DNA of 64,000 nt from Caenispirillum salinarum_A (GCF_044803115.1 NZ_CP085224.1:2046001-2110000); one strand, 5' to 3'. Positions 28,573 through 38,096 are shown, counted from the first letter of the stretch. Translations and numbers: made by a program. Notes: generated by a model not told the origin, from the sequence alone.

Positions 28573-28618
28573 CGCAAATCCCGAGCGGGCCGAGCGGCCC
28601 GCGGCGACGCATTTGCGC
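28573..28618 (+). other. nested hairpin in the nirF-nirD gap
   Basis: The inner stem GCGGGCC/GGCCCGC (28585-28591, 28596-28602, loop GAGC) lies inside outer arms GCAAAT/ATTTGC (28574-28579, 28611-28616). It fills the only sizeable gap in the maturation genes and has no U-tract, so it may be an mRNA processing or stabilising element. Confidence 0.45.
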
Positions 28619-28639
28619 AAACAGGAAGAGGCGGGGAAA

Positions 28640-29095
28640 ATGGACACCAGCGACCTCAAGGCCCGCCTGCTGGAGGTCGCGCAGCGCGACTTCCCGCTGA
28701 CGCCGCGCCCGTACAAGACGCTCGCCGACCGGCTGGGCGTCACAGAGGATGCGGTGATCGCCGCGTTCCGCGAGATGACCCTGGATGATGAACTGATCTC
28801 GCGGATCGGGGCGGTCTACCGTACCGGCACCGTCGGGGCGAGCTGTCTGGCCGCCCTGGCGGTGCCGGAAAATTCCCTGGAAAAGACGGCGGAATTTGTC
28901 GGGACCTTTCCCGAAGTCAATCACAACTACCGGCGCGACCATCCACACTGGACCCTGTGGTTCGTGGTCACCGCCCCCGACACCGCCGGCCGCGACGCCG
29001 TGCTGGACCGGGTGGAGGCGGAGACCGGACTGCCCTTGTTGCGGCTTCCCATGGTGGAGGCCTACCACCTGGACCTGGGGTTCCCGTTGCGATGA
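28640..29095 (+). CDS. nirD: siroheme decarboxylase subunit NirD
   Basis: The 151-residue Lrp/AsnC-like protein is one of four related proteins (NirD, L, G, H) that together decarboxylate siroheme to didecarboxysiroheme. It has an N-terminal winged-helix-like segment and a C-terminal RAM-like domain with NHNYRRDHPHWTLWFVV, where histidines implicated in activity lie. Length and order match the first of the nirDLGH genes. Its stop overlaps the nirL start. Confidence 0.88.
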   Translation: MDTSDLKARLLEVAQRDFPLTPRPYKTLADRLGVTEDAVIAAFREMTLDDELISRIGAVYRTGTVGASCLAALAVPENSLEKTAEFVGTFPEVNHNYRRDHPHWTLWFVVTAPDTAGRDAVLDRVEAETGLPLLRLPMVEAYHLDLGFPLR

Positions 29096-29607
29096 CCGCC
29101 GTCGACCGTTTTCCACCTCTGCCCGACGCCGACATGGCCCTGGTCGCCGCCTTGCGCGACGGCCTGCCGTTGTCGCACCGCCCCTATGCGAGCCTCGGCT
29201 CCCGTATCGGCATGAGCGAGGCGGAGGTGATCTCCCGCCTGTCCGAATTGTCGGAGGCCGGCATCATCCGCCGCTTCGGCGCCATCGTCCGCCATCACGA
29301 GGCCGGCTTCCGCGCCAACGCCATGGTGGTGCTGGACGTGCCCGACGAACAGGTGGCGGAAACGGGCCGGATGCTGGGGGGTGAGAAGGCGGTGACGCTG
29401 TGCTATCGCCGCGTCCGTGTGCCGGGGCAGTGGCCGTACAACCTCTACGCCATGGTCCACGGCCGCGACCGCGCCGTGGTGACGGCGGAGGTGCGCGAGA
29501 TGCTGGCGCGCCTGGGCCTTGCCCGGTTCCCGCATGACATCCTGTTCAGCACGCACCGCTACAAGCAGACCGGCGGCCGCTACGGCCGGGCGAGGGGGGA
29601 GGCATGA
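29092..29607 (+). CDS. nirL: siroheme decarboxylase subunit NirL
   Basis: This 171-residue paralogue of NirD has the winged-helix segment (EAEVISRLSELSEAGIIRRFGAI) and the C-terminal motif CYRRVRVPGQWPYNLYAMVHG typical of the NirL/NirH branch. It is thought to work as a complex with NirD. The C-terminal tail is basic (YKQTGGRYGRARGEA). ATGA overlaps join it to nirD and nirG. Confidence 0.87.
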   Translation: MTAVDRFPPLPDADMALVAALRDGLPLSHRPYASLGSRIGMSEAEVISRLSELSEAGIIRRFGAIVRHHEAGFRANAMVVLDVPDEQVAETGRMLGGEKAVTLCYRRVRVPGQWPYNLYAMVHGRDRAVVTAEVREMLARLGLARFPHDILFSTHRYKQTGGRYGRARGEA

Positions 29608-30059
29608 CCGAACACCTGGACGCCATCGACCGCGCCGTCATCAACGCGCTGCAGGGCGGATTTCCCGTTTCCGCGCGTCCCTTCGCCGAGGCCGCCGCGC
29701 CGCTGGGCCTGACGGAGCAGCAGTTGATCGACCGCATCGCCGACCTTCGGGCGCGCGGCGTGCTGACCCGCTTCGGCCCCCTGTTCAAGCCCGAGGCCCT
29801 GGGCGGCGAGGCGGTGCTGTGCGCCATGACCGTCCCGGCCGATCGTTTTGATGCGGTGGCGGAGCAGGTGAATGCCTGGCCCGAAGTCGCCCACAACTAT
29901 GCCCGCGACCATGCGCTCAACATGTGGTTCGTGGTCGCCGCCGACAGCCCGCGTCGCTGCCGCGAGGTCTGCGCCGAGATTTCGGAACTGACGGGCCTGA
30001 CGGTCCTGCCCATGCCCAAGCTGCACGAGTTCCACCTGGACCTGAGGTTGACGGCATGA
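29604..30059 (+). CDS. nirG: siroheme decarboxylase subunit NirG
   Basis: The 151-residue protein belongs to the NirD/NirG branch. It carries an N-terminal winged-helix-like domain (IDRIADLRARGVLTRFGPL) and the motif AHNYARDHALNMWFVV corresponding to the NirD histidine region. The four subunits stay as separate genes here, whereas some bacteria carry fused or fewer copies. It is translationally coupled on both sides by ATGA overlaps. Confidence 0.87.
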   Translation: MTEHLDAIDRAVINALQGGFPVSARPFAEAAAPLGLTEQQLIDRIADLRARGVLTRFGPLFKPEALGGEAVLCAMTVPADRFDAVAEQVNAWPEVAHNYARDHALNMWFVVAADSPRRCREVCAEISELTGLTVLPMPKLHEFHLDLRLTA

Positions 30060-30571
30060 CGACGCCCTGCCTTCTCGACGCCACCGACCGCGCGCTGATC
30101 GAGGCGACCCAGTCCGGCCTGCCGCTGGTCCCCGATCCCTACGGCGCCATCGCCGAGGACCTGGACCTTTCGGCTGAGGACGTGCGCGCCCGGCTCGCCC
30201 GGATGCAGGCCGCCGGCGTGATCCGACGCATCGGCGTGGTGCCCAACCACTACCGATTGGGCTACCGCGCGAACGGCATGACGGTGTGGGACGTGGACGA
30301 CGCCCGCGTCATGGCGCTGGGCGAGGCCGTCGGCGCGCTGCCCTTCGTGAGCCATTGCTACCTGCGGCCGCGCTTCCCCGAGGTCTGGCCCTACAACCTG
30401 TTCGCCATGGTCCACGGCCACCACCGTGCGGAAGCCGAAGAGCAGGCGGCGGAAATCCGCGCGCTGCTGGGTGATGCCTGCCGCGCCGGCGAGATCCTCT
30501 ATTCGACGAAAATCCTCAAGAAGACCGGCCTGCGCCTGGGGCGCGCCCCCGCCGCCGGTCAGGGAGGCTGA
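30056..30571 (+). CDS. nirH: siroheme decarboxylase subunit NirH
   Basis: This 171-residue member of the NirL/NirH branch has the motif CYLRPRFPEVWPYNLFAMVHG and the usual C-terminal ILYSTKILKKTGLRL. It is the last of the four consecutive decarboxylase genes. The stop codon is one base before the nirJ ATG, so ribosomes can pass directly to the radical SAM gene. Confidence 0.87.
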   Translation: MTTPCLLDATDRALIEATQSGLPLVPDPYGAIAEDLDLSAEDVRARLARMQAAGVIRRIGVVPNHYRLGYRANGMTVWDVDDARVMALGEAVGALPFVSHCYLRPRFPEVWPYNLFAMVHGHHRAEAEEQAAEIRALLGDACRAGEILYSTKILKKTGLRLGRAPAAGQGG

Positions 30572-30572
30572 T

Positions 30573-31820
30573 ATGTTCCGACTGTCCCGCTACATCACCG
30601 CCGTGCTCGCCGACGCCGAGGGCCGCGAACCCCCGCGCCCCCGCCGCCCCGTCGCGCCCGGCGCCGGTTCGGGAATGCCCAGCGGCCCGGTGGTGATCTG
30701 GAACCTGGTGCGGCGCTGCAACCTGACCTGCAAGCACTGCTACAGCCTGTCCGCCGACACCGACTTCAAGGGCGAACTGTCCACCGACGAGGTCTTCGGC
30801 GTGATGGACGACCTGAAGGGCTTCGGCGTGCCGGTGCTGATCCTCTCGGGCGGCGAGCCCCTCATGCGCCCGGACATCCTGCGCGTGGCGACGCGGGCCA
30901 AGATGATGGGCTTCTACGTCGGTCTGTCGACCAACGGCACGCTCATCAACACCGACAACGTGCATCACCTTCAGACGGTCGGCTTCGATTACGTGGGCAT
31001 CAGCATGGACGGCCTGCGCGAGACGCACGACCGTTTCCGCCGCAAGGAAGGCGCCTTCGATGCCGCGCTGAACGGCGCGCGGCTGTGCCGTGACCACGGC
31101 ATCAAGGTGGGCCTGCGCTTCTGCCCGACCCAGGACACCGCCGCCGACCTGCCGGGCCTGTTGGACCTGGCGGACGCCGAGGGTATCGACAAGCTGTATG
31201 TCACGCACCTGAACTATGCCGGGCGCGGCAACCACAACCGCCGCTCCGACGCCCACCACGCCCTGACCCGCGACACCATGGACCTGCTGTTCGACCGCTG
31301 CGTCGACGACGTGCGCGCCGGCCGGTCCCGCGAATACGTCACCGGCAACAACGATGCCGATGGGGTCTACCTGCTGAAATGGGCGGAGCGCCGCTTTCCC
31401 GACCAGGTGCCCATGCTGCGGACGATGCTGGAGCGCTGGGGCGGCAATGCCTCGGGCGTGAACGTCGCCAACATCGACAACCTGGGCAACGTCCACCCGG
31501 ACACCATGTGGTGGACCCATACGCTTGGCAACGTGCGCGAGCGGCCGTTCTCCGAGATCTGGGAGGACACGTCGGACCCGCTGATGGCCGGCCTGAAATC
31601 GTCGCGCCGGCCGTTGAAGGGGCGGTGCGCGGAGTGTTCCTTCCGCGCCATCTGCAACGGCAACACCCGCACCCGCGCCTGGCAGCTGACGGGCGACGCC
31701 TGGGCGGAAGATCCCGGCTGCTACCTGGACGACGACGAGATCGGCGTGACCGGCGGCGCCCCGCGTGTCGCACTGACCGGCTTCGGAGAAACCCGTCGCC
31801 GCATGGCCGTGGGAGGCTGA
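30573..31820 (+). CDS. nirJ: heme d1 biosynthesis radical SAM protein NirJ
   Basis: The 415-residue radical SAM enzyme converts didecarboxysiroheme by removing propionate side chains and introducing the oxo groups of heme d1. The [4Fe-4S]-SAM motif CNLTCKHC (Cys49, 53, 56) and the glycine-rich SGGEPL are clear. A C-terminal SPASM-like cysteine region (CAECSFRAICNGN, and CYLDDDE further on) could bind a second cluster. ATG at 30573 follows AGGGAGG; an upstream frame from 30426 overlaps nirH and is rejected. Confidence 0.93.
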   Translation: MFRLSRYITAVLADAEGREPPRPRRPVAPGAGSGMPSGPVVIWNLVRRCNLTCKHCYSLSADTDFKGELSTDEVFGVMDDLKGFGVPVLILSGGEPLMRPDILRVATRAKMMGFYVGLSTNGTLINTDNVHHLQTVGFDYVGISMDGLRETHDRFRRKEGAFDAALNGARLCRDHGIKVGLRFCPTQDTAADLPGLLDLADAEGIDKLYVTHLNYAGRGNHNRRSDAHHALTRDTMDLLFDRCVDDVRAGRSREYVTGNNDADGVYLLKWAERRFPDQVPMLRTMLERWGGNASGVNVANIDNLGNVHPDTMWWTHTLGNVRERPFSEIWEDTSDPLMAGLKSSRRPLKGRCAECSFRAICNGNTRTRAWQLTGDAWAEDPGCYLDDDEIGVTGGAPRVALTGFGETRRRMAVGG

Positions 31821-31821
31821 G

Positions 31822-33387
31822 ATGGGCGTTCGTCTTCTGGTGGCGGCCTCGGCCGCCGTGCTGGCCCTGGCGGTTGCCGCCCGGGCCGCCGAGCCCGACG
31901 CGGCGCGGCTCTACACCGAGAACTGCGCGGCCTGCCACGGCGGGGACCGCCTGGGCGCCATCGGCCCGGCGCTGCTGCCGCAGAACCTGGGCCGCCTGAA
32001 GCGGGACGAGGCGGTGGACGTCATCCTCCACAGCCGCCCCGCCAGCCAGATGCCGGCCTTCGGGGACTCCCTGTCGCGGGCCGAGGCCGAGGCCCTGGCC
32101 GCCTACATCTTCGCCGCGCCCGAGGCGCTGCCCGACTGGGGTATGGCGGAAACGGCCGCCAGCCACATCCAGCACGTGGACCCGGCCGCGCTGCCCGACG
32201 CGCCGGTGTTCGACGCGGACCCGCTCAACCTGTTCTCGGTAGTGGAAAGCGGCGATCATCATGTCAGCGTGCTGGACGGCGACACCTTCGAGCGCCTGGC
32301 CCGCTTCGAGAGCCGCTTTGCCCTGCACGGCGGCATCAAGTATTCCCCCGACGGCCGGTTCGCCTACATGGCCAGCCGCGACGGCTGGGTGTCCATGTAC
32401 GACCTGTATTCGCTGCAAATGGTGGCGGAGGTGCGGGCGGGCATCAACACGCGCAACATCGCCGTGTCCGGTGACGGAAAATGGGTAGCCGTCGGCAACA
32501 CGCTGCCGGGGACGGTGGTGATCCTCAACGCCGCCGATCTGACGCCGCATCGCGTGATCCCCGTGGTCGGCGACCGGGGGGAGACCAGCCGCGTGTCGGC
32601 CGTCTATGCCGCCCCGCCGCGCGACAGCTTCATCGTGGCGCTGAAGGACCTGCCGGAGGTCTGGGAAATCCCCTACGTAAAGCCCAAGAAGCCGCACTAT
32701 CCGGGCCTCGTCCACAACTACGAGCCGGGCATGGTGGAGGCGCTGGGCGTGAAGGATCAGGCGTTCCAGGCGCGCCGCATCAAACTGGACGACTACCTGG
32801 ACGACTTCTTCTTCAGCCAGGACTATCAGAACCTCATGGGCGCGGCGCGCAACGGGCACAACGGGCAGGTGGTCAACCTGATCGTCGGCCGCAAGATCGC
32901 CGACATTCCGCTGTCGGGCATGCCGCACCTCGGCTCGGGCATCACGTTTGACTGGCAGGGCCGCCGCGTCATGGCCTCTCCCAACCTGAAGGAGGCCAAG
33001 ATCACGGTGCTGGACATGCAGACGTGGGAGGTGGTGACGGAACTGGAAACCCTTGGCCCCGGCTTCTTCATGCGCAGCCACGCGAACAGCCCGCACGCCT
33101 TCGCCGACGTCTTCTTCGGCCCCAACCGCGACGCGGTGCATGTGATCGACAAGGAAAGCCTTGAGATCGTGGAGACCCTGCGCCCCCGCCCGGGCCGGAC
33201 CGTCGCCCACGCCGAGTTCACCGACGACGGCAAGTACGTCCTGCTGTCGGTGATGGAGGACGATGGCGCGCTCCTGGTCTACGACGCCGCGACGCTGGAG
33301 CTGGTGAAGGAGATTCCCATGCGCCGGCCGGTGGGCAAATACAACGTGGCCAACAAGATCCGCTACGAGGAGGGGACGAGTCACTGA
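31822..33387 (+). CDS. nirN: cytochrome cd1-like NirN
   Basis: This 521-residue periplasmic NirS paralogue has a signal peptide (ARAAEPD), a c-heme site CAACH at 35-39 and a d1-type propeller. NirN catalyses the last step of heme d1 synthesis, dehydrogenation of a propionate side chain to acrylate, and then hands the cofactor to NirS. It starts one base after the nirJ stop and closes the nir cluster. A GGDEF gene converges from the other strand 69 bases beyond. Confidence 0.92.
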   Translation: MGVRLLVAASAAVLALAVAARAAEPDAARLYTENCAACHGGDRLGAIGPALLPQNLGRLKRDEAVDVILHSRPASQMPAFGDSLSRAEAEALAAYIFAAPEALPDWGMAETAASHIQHVDPAALPDAPVFDADPLNLFSVVESGDHHVSVLDGDTFERLARFESRFALHGGIKYSPDGRFAYMASRDGWVSMYDLYSLQMVAEVRAGINTRNIAVSGDGKWVAVGNTLPGTVVILNAADLTPHRVIPVVGDRGETSRVSAVYAAPPRDSFIVALKDLPEVWEIPYVKPKKPHYPGLVHNYEPGMVEALGVKDQAFQARRIKLDDYLDDFFFSQDYQNLMGAARNGHNGQVVNLIVGRKIADIPLSGMPHLGSGITFDWQGRRVMASPNLKEAKITVLDMQTWEVVTELETLGPGFFMRSHANSPHAFADVFFGPNRDAVHVIDKESLEIVETLRPRPGRTVAHAEFTDDGKYVLLSVMEDDGALLVYDAATLELVKEIPMRRPVGKYNVANKIRYEEGTSH

Positions 33388-33456
33388 TCGGTGTCACACG
33401 GCTTCGAACGGAAGCTCAGGTGATCCCGTACGCCTTTCCCGGAGGGCGCCGCCACC

Positions 33457-35142
33457 TCAGGCCCTGGCCGCCCGACCGGAGTCGGCGGTGGGGTCGTGGA
33501 TGACGATGCGTCCCTTGCCGGTGTTCTTGGCGGCGTAGAGCGCCTGGTCGGCCTGCGCCATGACTTCCGCGGTCGTCACGCCGTGGGCGGGCCAGAAGGC
33601 GGCGCCGATGCTGCACCCGACGCGGGCCGTTCCGAACTCCGGGTGGCGGACCGGTTCCGTCACCGCCTGGATCAACCGGTTGCCCACCGCCGTCACCAGC
33701 CATTCGACCTTGTTCGGGTCGGTCTTGAGGATCAGGACGAACTCGTCCCCGCCCAGGCGCACGGCGATGTCGCCGGCGCGCAGGGTTTCGCGCAGCCGGT
33801 CGGCCACCTCCACCAGCAGGATGTCGCCCGCCTCGTGCCCCAGGCTGTCGTTCACCTGCTTGAATCCGTCCAGATCGAGGAACAGCACCGCCACCGCACG
33901 ATCCTCCCGAGCGGCGTCAGCCAGGATGCGGTCCATGTGCCCGGTCATGAAGGCCCGGTTGTTCAGGCCGGTCAGCGGGTCGGTGTGAACCGCGTCGGTC
34001 AACTGACCGATCGTCTCGCTCTGGTCGAGCAGGCGCCCCACCATGGTGCGCAGCGACCGCGACAGCTTCAGCAACTCCGGCGACCCGGTCTCCAATGGAA
34101 TGCTCTCATGCGTCTTGTCGCGGCGGACACGGTCGGCGGCGGCGGCCAGGCGCAGCAGGGGCGCCGACAGGCGGCCGGCCACGCCCCATCCGATGCCGGC
34201 GAACAGGATCGCCAGAACGGCGCCGACTGCGGCGATCTCCAGTTGCAGGCTCCGTACCGGCTCGAAGGCCGCGGCTTCCGGCTGGCGGGCCAGGATCGTC
34301 CAGCCCAGGCCCGGAAAGGCACCCTCGCCGTCGGAGGCCGCGCGGCCGGTGAGATAGGCGCTGCCGTCGGGCCATTGCAGGACCTGCCAGTTGGCTTCCC
34401 GGACGCCGTCCGGCAGCGGCGCGTCCAGGATGCCCAGCAGTTGCCCGATGGTGCCGTCCGGCCCCAGCAGCACGACGCCGTCCCGGGCGACCACATAGAC
34501 TTCGACACCCCGCAGGACCTCTGCCGGCGAAATGATGGTGTCCTTGATGATGTTGGCCCAGTCCCAGCTCAGGTGCACCGCGAGCACGCCGCTGAGGCTG
34601 CCGTCGCGGCCGTGGACGGGCACGGCGACATCCACGAACCTGACTGGCTCACCGTCTTCCTTGGGCAGCAGGCTGGCCAGCATGACGGCCTCGTGCACGT
34701 CGCCCACCCAGGTGCCTTCGCGGCCTTCGAGGAAGACGGGGCGGTTGCTGATGTCGACGCCCTCCAGAATGCCGCCGGTGGCGGCCATCACCGTGCCCGT
34801 GGCGTCGGTGAAGCCGATCCAGGATACGACGTCATAGCTGTCCTGCAGGTTTTCCAGCTGGCTGCGGATGGCATCGGGGTCGTCCGCCTGGGCCAGTATC
34901 TGCATGTTGGCCAGCAGTTGCGCCTCGGTCACCCGGGCGGCCATGCTGCGGTCCAGCTTGTCGGCCATCTGCCGCGCGACATCGGCCAGCGAAAAGCCAA
35001 TGTCGCCCCGCACCTGCCGCCCCACCTCGACGGAGACGATCCACCCCAGAAACAGGGTCACCCCGACCACCAGGAGGGTGATTGCGACGGCGAAACGGGT
35101 CCGCAGGCTCAGCCGACCAGGCCCGTTGGTCCGACCAATCAT
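33457..35142 (-). CDS. membrane diguanylate cyclase with extracytoplasmic sensor
   Basis: The 561-residue protein has a membrane helix at about 17-38, a Cache-type periplasmic domain, a second helix at about 301-322, a HAMP-like linker and a GGDEF domain. The active motif GGDEF (464-468) is intact, and the inhibitory I-site RAGD (455-458) lies five residues upstream. It is therefore expected to make c-di-GMP with product inhibition. No EAL domain is present. It lies 97 bases downstream of norF on the same strand, so it may be co-transcribed with the nor accessory genes and link denitrification to attachment. Confidence 0.9.
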   Translation of the reverse strand: MIGRTNGPGRLSLRTRFAVAITLLVVGVTLFLGWIVSVEVGRQVRGDIGFSLADVARQMADKLDRSMAARVTEAQLLANMQILAQADDPDAIRSQLENLQDSYDVVSWIGFTDATGTVMAATGGILEGVDISNRPVFLEGREGTWVGDVHEAVMLASLLPKEDGEPVRFVDVAVPVHGRDGSLSGVLAVHLSWDWANIIKDTIISPAEVLRGVEVYVVARDGVVLLGPDGTIGQLLGILDAPLPDGVREANWQVLQWPDGSAYLTGRAASDGEGAFPGLGWTILARQPEAAAFEPVRSLQLEIAAVGAVLAILFAGIGWGVAGRLSAPLLRLAAAADRVRRDKTHESIPLETGSPELLKLSRSLRTMVGRLLDQSETIGQLTDAVHTDPLTGLNNRAFMTGHMDRILADAAREDRAVAVLFLDLDGFKQVNDSLGHEAGDILLVEVADRLRETLRAGDIAVRLGGDEFVLILKTDPNKVEWLVTAVGNRLIQAVTEPVRHPEFGTARVGCSIGAAFWPAHGVTTAEVMAQADQALYAAKNTGKGRIVIHDPTADSGRAARA

Positions 35143-35239
35143 GATGTCTCCCTGAGTCCTAAATCTTTCGGATAACAGGGTAGCGGATCGGCGGGCTGCG
35201 ACACAAGCGGGGTCAGGCCGTGTTGCAGGGCGTGCGAGG

Positions 35240-35545
35240 CTACACCACCCCCACCAGAAGATGCCCGCCCAGCACCACGCCCAGGATCGCCAGGACGAAG
35301 GCCGTGAACAGCACGCGCCAGCCGCCGGTCGAGGTGCGCAGGTTCAGGTAGACGTGCAGGATCTGGCGCGCCTTCACCGCCGTCAGCGCCAGGATCAGCG
35401 CCACCTGCGTGCCCGCAAGCGCCGCCGTCGACACGGCATCGCCGTCCGCCAAGGCCGTGGCCATGCTGCCGACGGTCAGGCCGGCGAGAAGCGCCCAGGT
35501 CAGGGCCAGGGCGCGGCGGCTGGGGTGGTGGGATGCGTCGTGCAT
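35240..35545 (-). CDS. norF: NorF-like small membrane protein
   Basis: A 101-residue protein with three predicted membrane helices and similarity in pattern to cytochrome oxidase subunit IV (QVALILALTAVKARQILHVYLNLR). NorF is a small accessory protein of nitric oxide reductase in Paracoccus-type clusters and works with NorE. ATG at 35545 has GGAGG upstream. It ends the norQDEF order. Confidence 0.8.
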   Translation of the reverse strand: MHDASHHPSRRALALTWALLAGLTVGSMATALADGDAVSTAALAGTQVALILALTAVKARQILHVYLNLRTSTGGWRVLFTAFVLAILGVVLGGHLLVGVV

Positions 35546-35568
35546 GACGGCCTCCGTCGGTGTCCCGC

Positions 35569-36156
35569 TCAGCGGATCAGGTAGAGCACGGGGTAGATGA
35601 GCACCCAGATCAGGTCGACCATGTGCCAGAAGGCGGTGCCCGTCTCCAGGTTCTCCAGGCTCGATTTCCAGGCGACAAGCGCGAGAATGCCGATGCCCGC
35701 CACCACGTGCAGGGCATGAAACCCGGTAATCAGCCAGTAGAGCGTCCAGAAGGTGTTGGTCTCCAGGCCGACGCCGGCGGAGATCTTCTCGCCGTATTCC
35801 AGCACCTTCACCGCCAGGAACACGGCGCCGAGCACGGCGGCGGCCCCCAGCCACATCCGTGCCCGGCGCACCGCCCCCTCGGCGCGATTGCGCACCGCGA
35901 GGGCGGCGAACCATCCGCTGGTGACCAGCACCAGCGTGTTCAGGCCGCCGTAGACCCGGCTCAACTGGGCCTGGCTCTCGGCGAACAGGTCCGGGTTCGC
36001 CAGGCGGGCGCCGGCGAAGCCCATGAGGAAGGCGCCGAACACCGCCAGTTCCGAGAGGATCAGTATCCACATGAACGGATTGCCCGGCAGGTCCGAGAGC
36101 GGGCCCCAGTCGGCCGGCGCCTGGTCCTCGTCGGGCATGTCCTCCAGGCGTGTCAT
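35569..36156 (-). CDS. norE: NorE, cytochrome c oxidase subunit III-like
   Basis: The 195-residue membrane protein belongs to the heme-copper oxidase subunit III family, with five hydrophobic helices and the family motif FWTLYWLITGFHALHVVAGI near the end. NorE supports NO reductase activity but is not part of the NorCB core. Its ATG overlaps the norD stop (four bases), consistent with a norQDEF operon. Confidence 0.88.
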   Translation of the reverse strand: MTRLEDMPDEDQAPADWGPLSDLPGNPFMWILILSELAVFGAFLMGFAGARLANPDLFAESQAQLSRVYGGLNTLVLVTSGWFAALAVRNRAEGAVRRARMWLGAAAVLGAVFLAVKVLEYGEKISAGVGLETNTFWTLYWLITGFHALHVVAGIGILALVAWKSSLENLETGTAFWHMVDLIWVLIYPVLYLIR

Positions 36157-38096
36157 TGCTGGGACAGGCTCTGGTAGATGCGGGGCAGGGCGCGCGACAG
36201 GCGGCCCACCTGGCCGACGATGGCATACCGCCCGCGGCCGAACAGGGCGGGGAAGTAGTCCTGCGCCTTCTGGTCGACGGTCACGCCGAACACCGTCAGC
36301 CCCTTGCGGCGGGCCTCCATGAGCGCGCGGCGGGTGTCCTCGATGCCGAAGCGGCCCTCGTAGTGGTCCATGTCGTTGGGCTTGCCGTCGGTCAGGACCA
36401 GCAGCAGGCGGTGGCGGTGCGGACGCTTTTCCAGCTGCGCCGCCACATGCCGCACGGCCGCGCCCATGCGGGTGTAGGAGCCGGGCTTCAGCGCCGCGAC
36501 CCGTCGCAGCACCGTGTCGCTGAACGGTTCGTCGAAGTCCTTGACCGTGGAAACGCGCACGTTGTCGCGCTTGCGGCTGGTGAAGGTGAACACCGCGTTC
36601 TCGTCCCCGCAGGCATTGATGCCCGACATGAAGACCGACAGCGCCTCTTTCTCCACGTCCAGCACGCGGCGGTCGTCCATCCAGGCGTCTGTGGACAGCG
36701 ACACGTCCACCAGCACCGCGACCGACAGGTCCCGCGCCACGGCCCGCGTCTTCTGGTACACGCGGTCGTCCAGCGTGCCGTCGGCGACCATGTCCACGCG
36801 CGAGCGCACCAGGGCCTCCAGGTCCAGGTCATCACCGTCGGCCTGGCGGCGGAAGGTGACCATGCGCGGGCGCAGGGCCTCGAACTGGCGTCGCACGCGG
36901 TGGATCAGGCGCCTGGCCGTGTCGTCGGGTTCCCAGTCCTCGCCCTCCGTCGCCGCCGGGCCGGTCAGGACGCGGCAGTGGTTGGGCAGCAGGGCGCCCT
37001 TGCGGTAGTCCCATTCCGGATAGGTGAAGCGACCGGTGATGGCCTCGCCGGTCGCCGCGTCGGGCGGCAGGTCCAGGTCCAGGCGCAGGCGCGCGGCGGT
37101 CTTCTTCTTGTTGGGGCTGATGACGATCTCGTCCAGGTCCTCGGCCGCCTTCTTGGCGTTTTCCTCGTCGTCGTCGTCCTTGCCCCGGTTGACGTTGACC
37201 ATCTCGGCCAGCGCCAGGATCTTCTCGAAGCGGTTGAGGATGAGCGGGTCGTCGCGGTCCGGCTGGTCGAGCGTCTTGCGGCTGGCCTTCTTCTTGCGCT
37301 CGTCCTGGGGTTCCTTGGCGGCGTGCTCGCTGTCCTCGTCGTCGTCCTCGGGCCGGGAGACCGTCGCCAGAGGCCGCACCTCGCCCCACAGCGGCACCGG
37401 CAGGAAGGGCGTGTAGCGCAAGGGGGCGAAGAAGGCTTGCACGGCCTCGGGATCATCCGCGAGCACGGCGTCATGCATGGCGCGGGCCTTGGGCGGCGGC
37501 GCGACATCGCCCAGCAGCGCACGGACGATGGCCTCCACATGCGCTTCCTCGGGTGAGCCGGCGGGGCGCCTGGGACGGATGCCGAGCAACGCCTCGGCCA
37601 GCGCGGCATGGCGGCGGCGCAGGCCGGGGAACTGTTCCAGCGCCGCGCGGGTGGCGGCGTGGGCGGTGCGCAGGGCGCGCAGATCGCGGCGCAGGGGGTC
37701 GGTATCCTGCACGACGGGAACGGCCGGGGCGGCGGCGAAGAAGGCCGTCAGCCAGATGTAGAAGCGGCGGTTGTCCTCCGTGCTCGGGAAGATGTCCAGC
37801 GCCTCGGGCAGCCGCAGGGCAGCCTCGCCCAGGCTGGCGGCCGGCAGGCTTTCCGCCGCCATGCCCAGCCGCTGGCGCAACGTGAGGCGGTGGCCGCTTT
37901 CCTCCTGTCCGGCGGCGGCCAGCTCCACGGCGCGGTCGCCACCCAGGCCTCGGAACACGACGCCGAGCACGGGTCGGATGTCGGCCAGCTTCACGGCTGC
38001 GTCGGGGTGGCGCGGATACGTCTGCGCCTGGCCCACAAGGCGGTGCCAGAAGCGGCCGACGTATTCTTCCGGTTCGAAAATCTCAAGGAGGCTCAT
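36153..38096 (-). CDS. norD: NorD, VWA-domain activator of nitric oxide reductase
   Basis: This 647-residue cytoplasmic protein has a C-terminal von Willebrand A domain with the MIDAS motif DVSLST, the downstream threonine in YTRMG and LTDGKPND. A highly charged central stretch (EDDDEDSEHAAKEPQDERKKK and KDDDDEEN) links it to the N-terminal domain. With the MoxR-type ATPase NorQ it inserts the non-heme iron FeB into NorB. ATG at 38096 follows AAGGAGG-like sequence. The norQ gene is 28 bases upstream. Confidence 0.93.
   Translation of the reverse strand: MSLLEIFEPEEYVGRFWHRLVGQAQTYPRHPDAAVKLADIRPVLGVVFRGLGGDRAVELAAAGQEESGHRLTLRQRLGMAAESLPAASLGEAALRLPEALDIFPSTEDNRRFYIWLTAFFAAAPAVPVVQDTDPLRRDLRALRTAHAATRAALEQFPGLRRRHAALAEALLGIRPRRPAGSPEEAHVEAIVRALLGDVAPPPKARAMHDAVLADDPEAVQAFFAPLRYTPFLPVPLWGEVRPLATVSRPEDDDEDSEHAAKEPQDERKKKASRKTLDQPDRDDPLILNRFEKILALAEMVNVNRGKDDDDEENAKKAAEDLDEIVISPNKKKTAARLRLDLDLPPDAATGEAITGRFTYPEWDYRKGALLPNHCRVLTGPAATEGEDWEPDDTARRLIHRVRRQFEALRPRMVTFRRQADGDDLDLEALVRSRVDMVADGTLDDRVYQKTRAVARDLSVAVLVDVSLSTDAWMDDRRVLDVEKEALSVFMSGINACGDENAVFTFTSRKRDNVRVSTVKDFDEPFSDTVLRRVAALKPGSYTRMGAAVRHVAAQLEKRPHRHRLLLVLTDGKPNDMDHYEGRFGIEDTRRALMEARRKGLTVFGVTVDQKAQDYFPALFGRGRYAIVGQVGRLSRALPRIYQSLSQQ

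Noticed and set aside
31339..33384. Minus-strand ORF of 681 codons opposite nirN
   Set aside because: It is the antisense shadow of a cd1-like gene with intact heme and propeller features.
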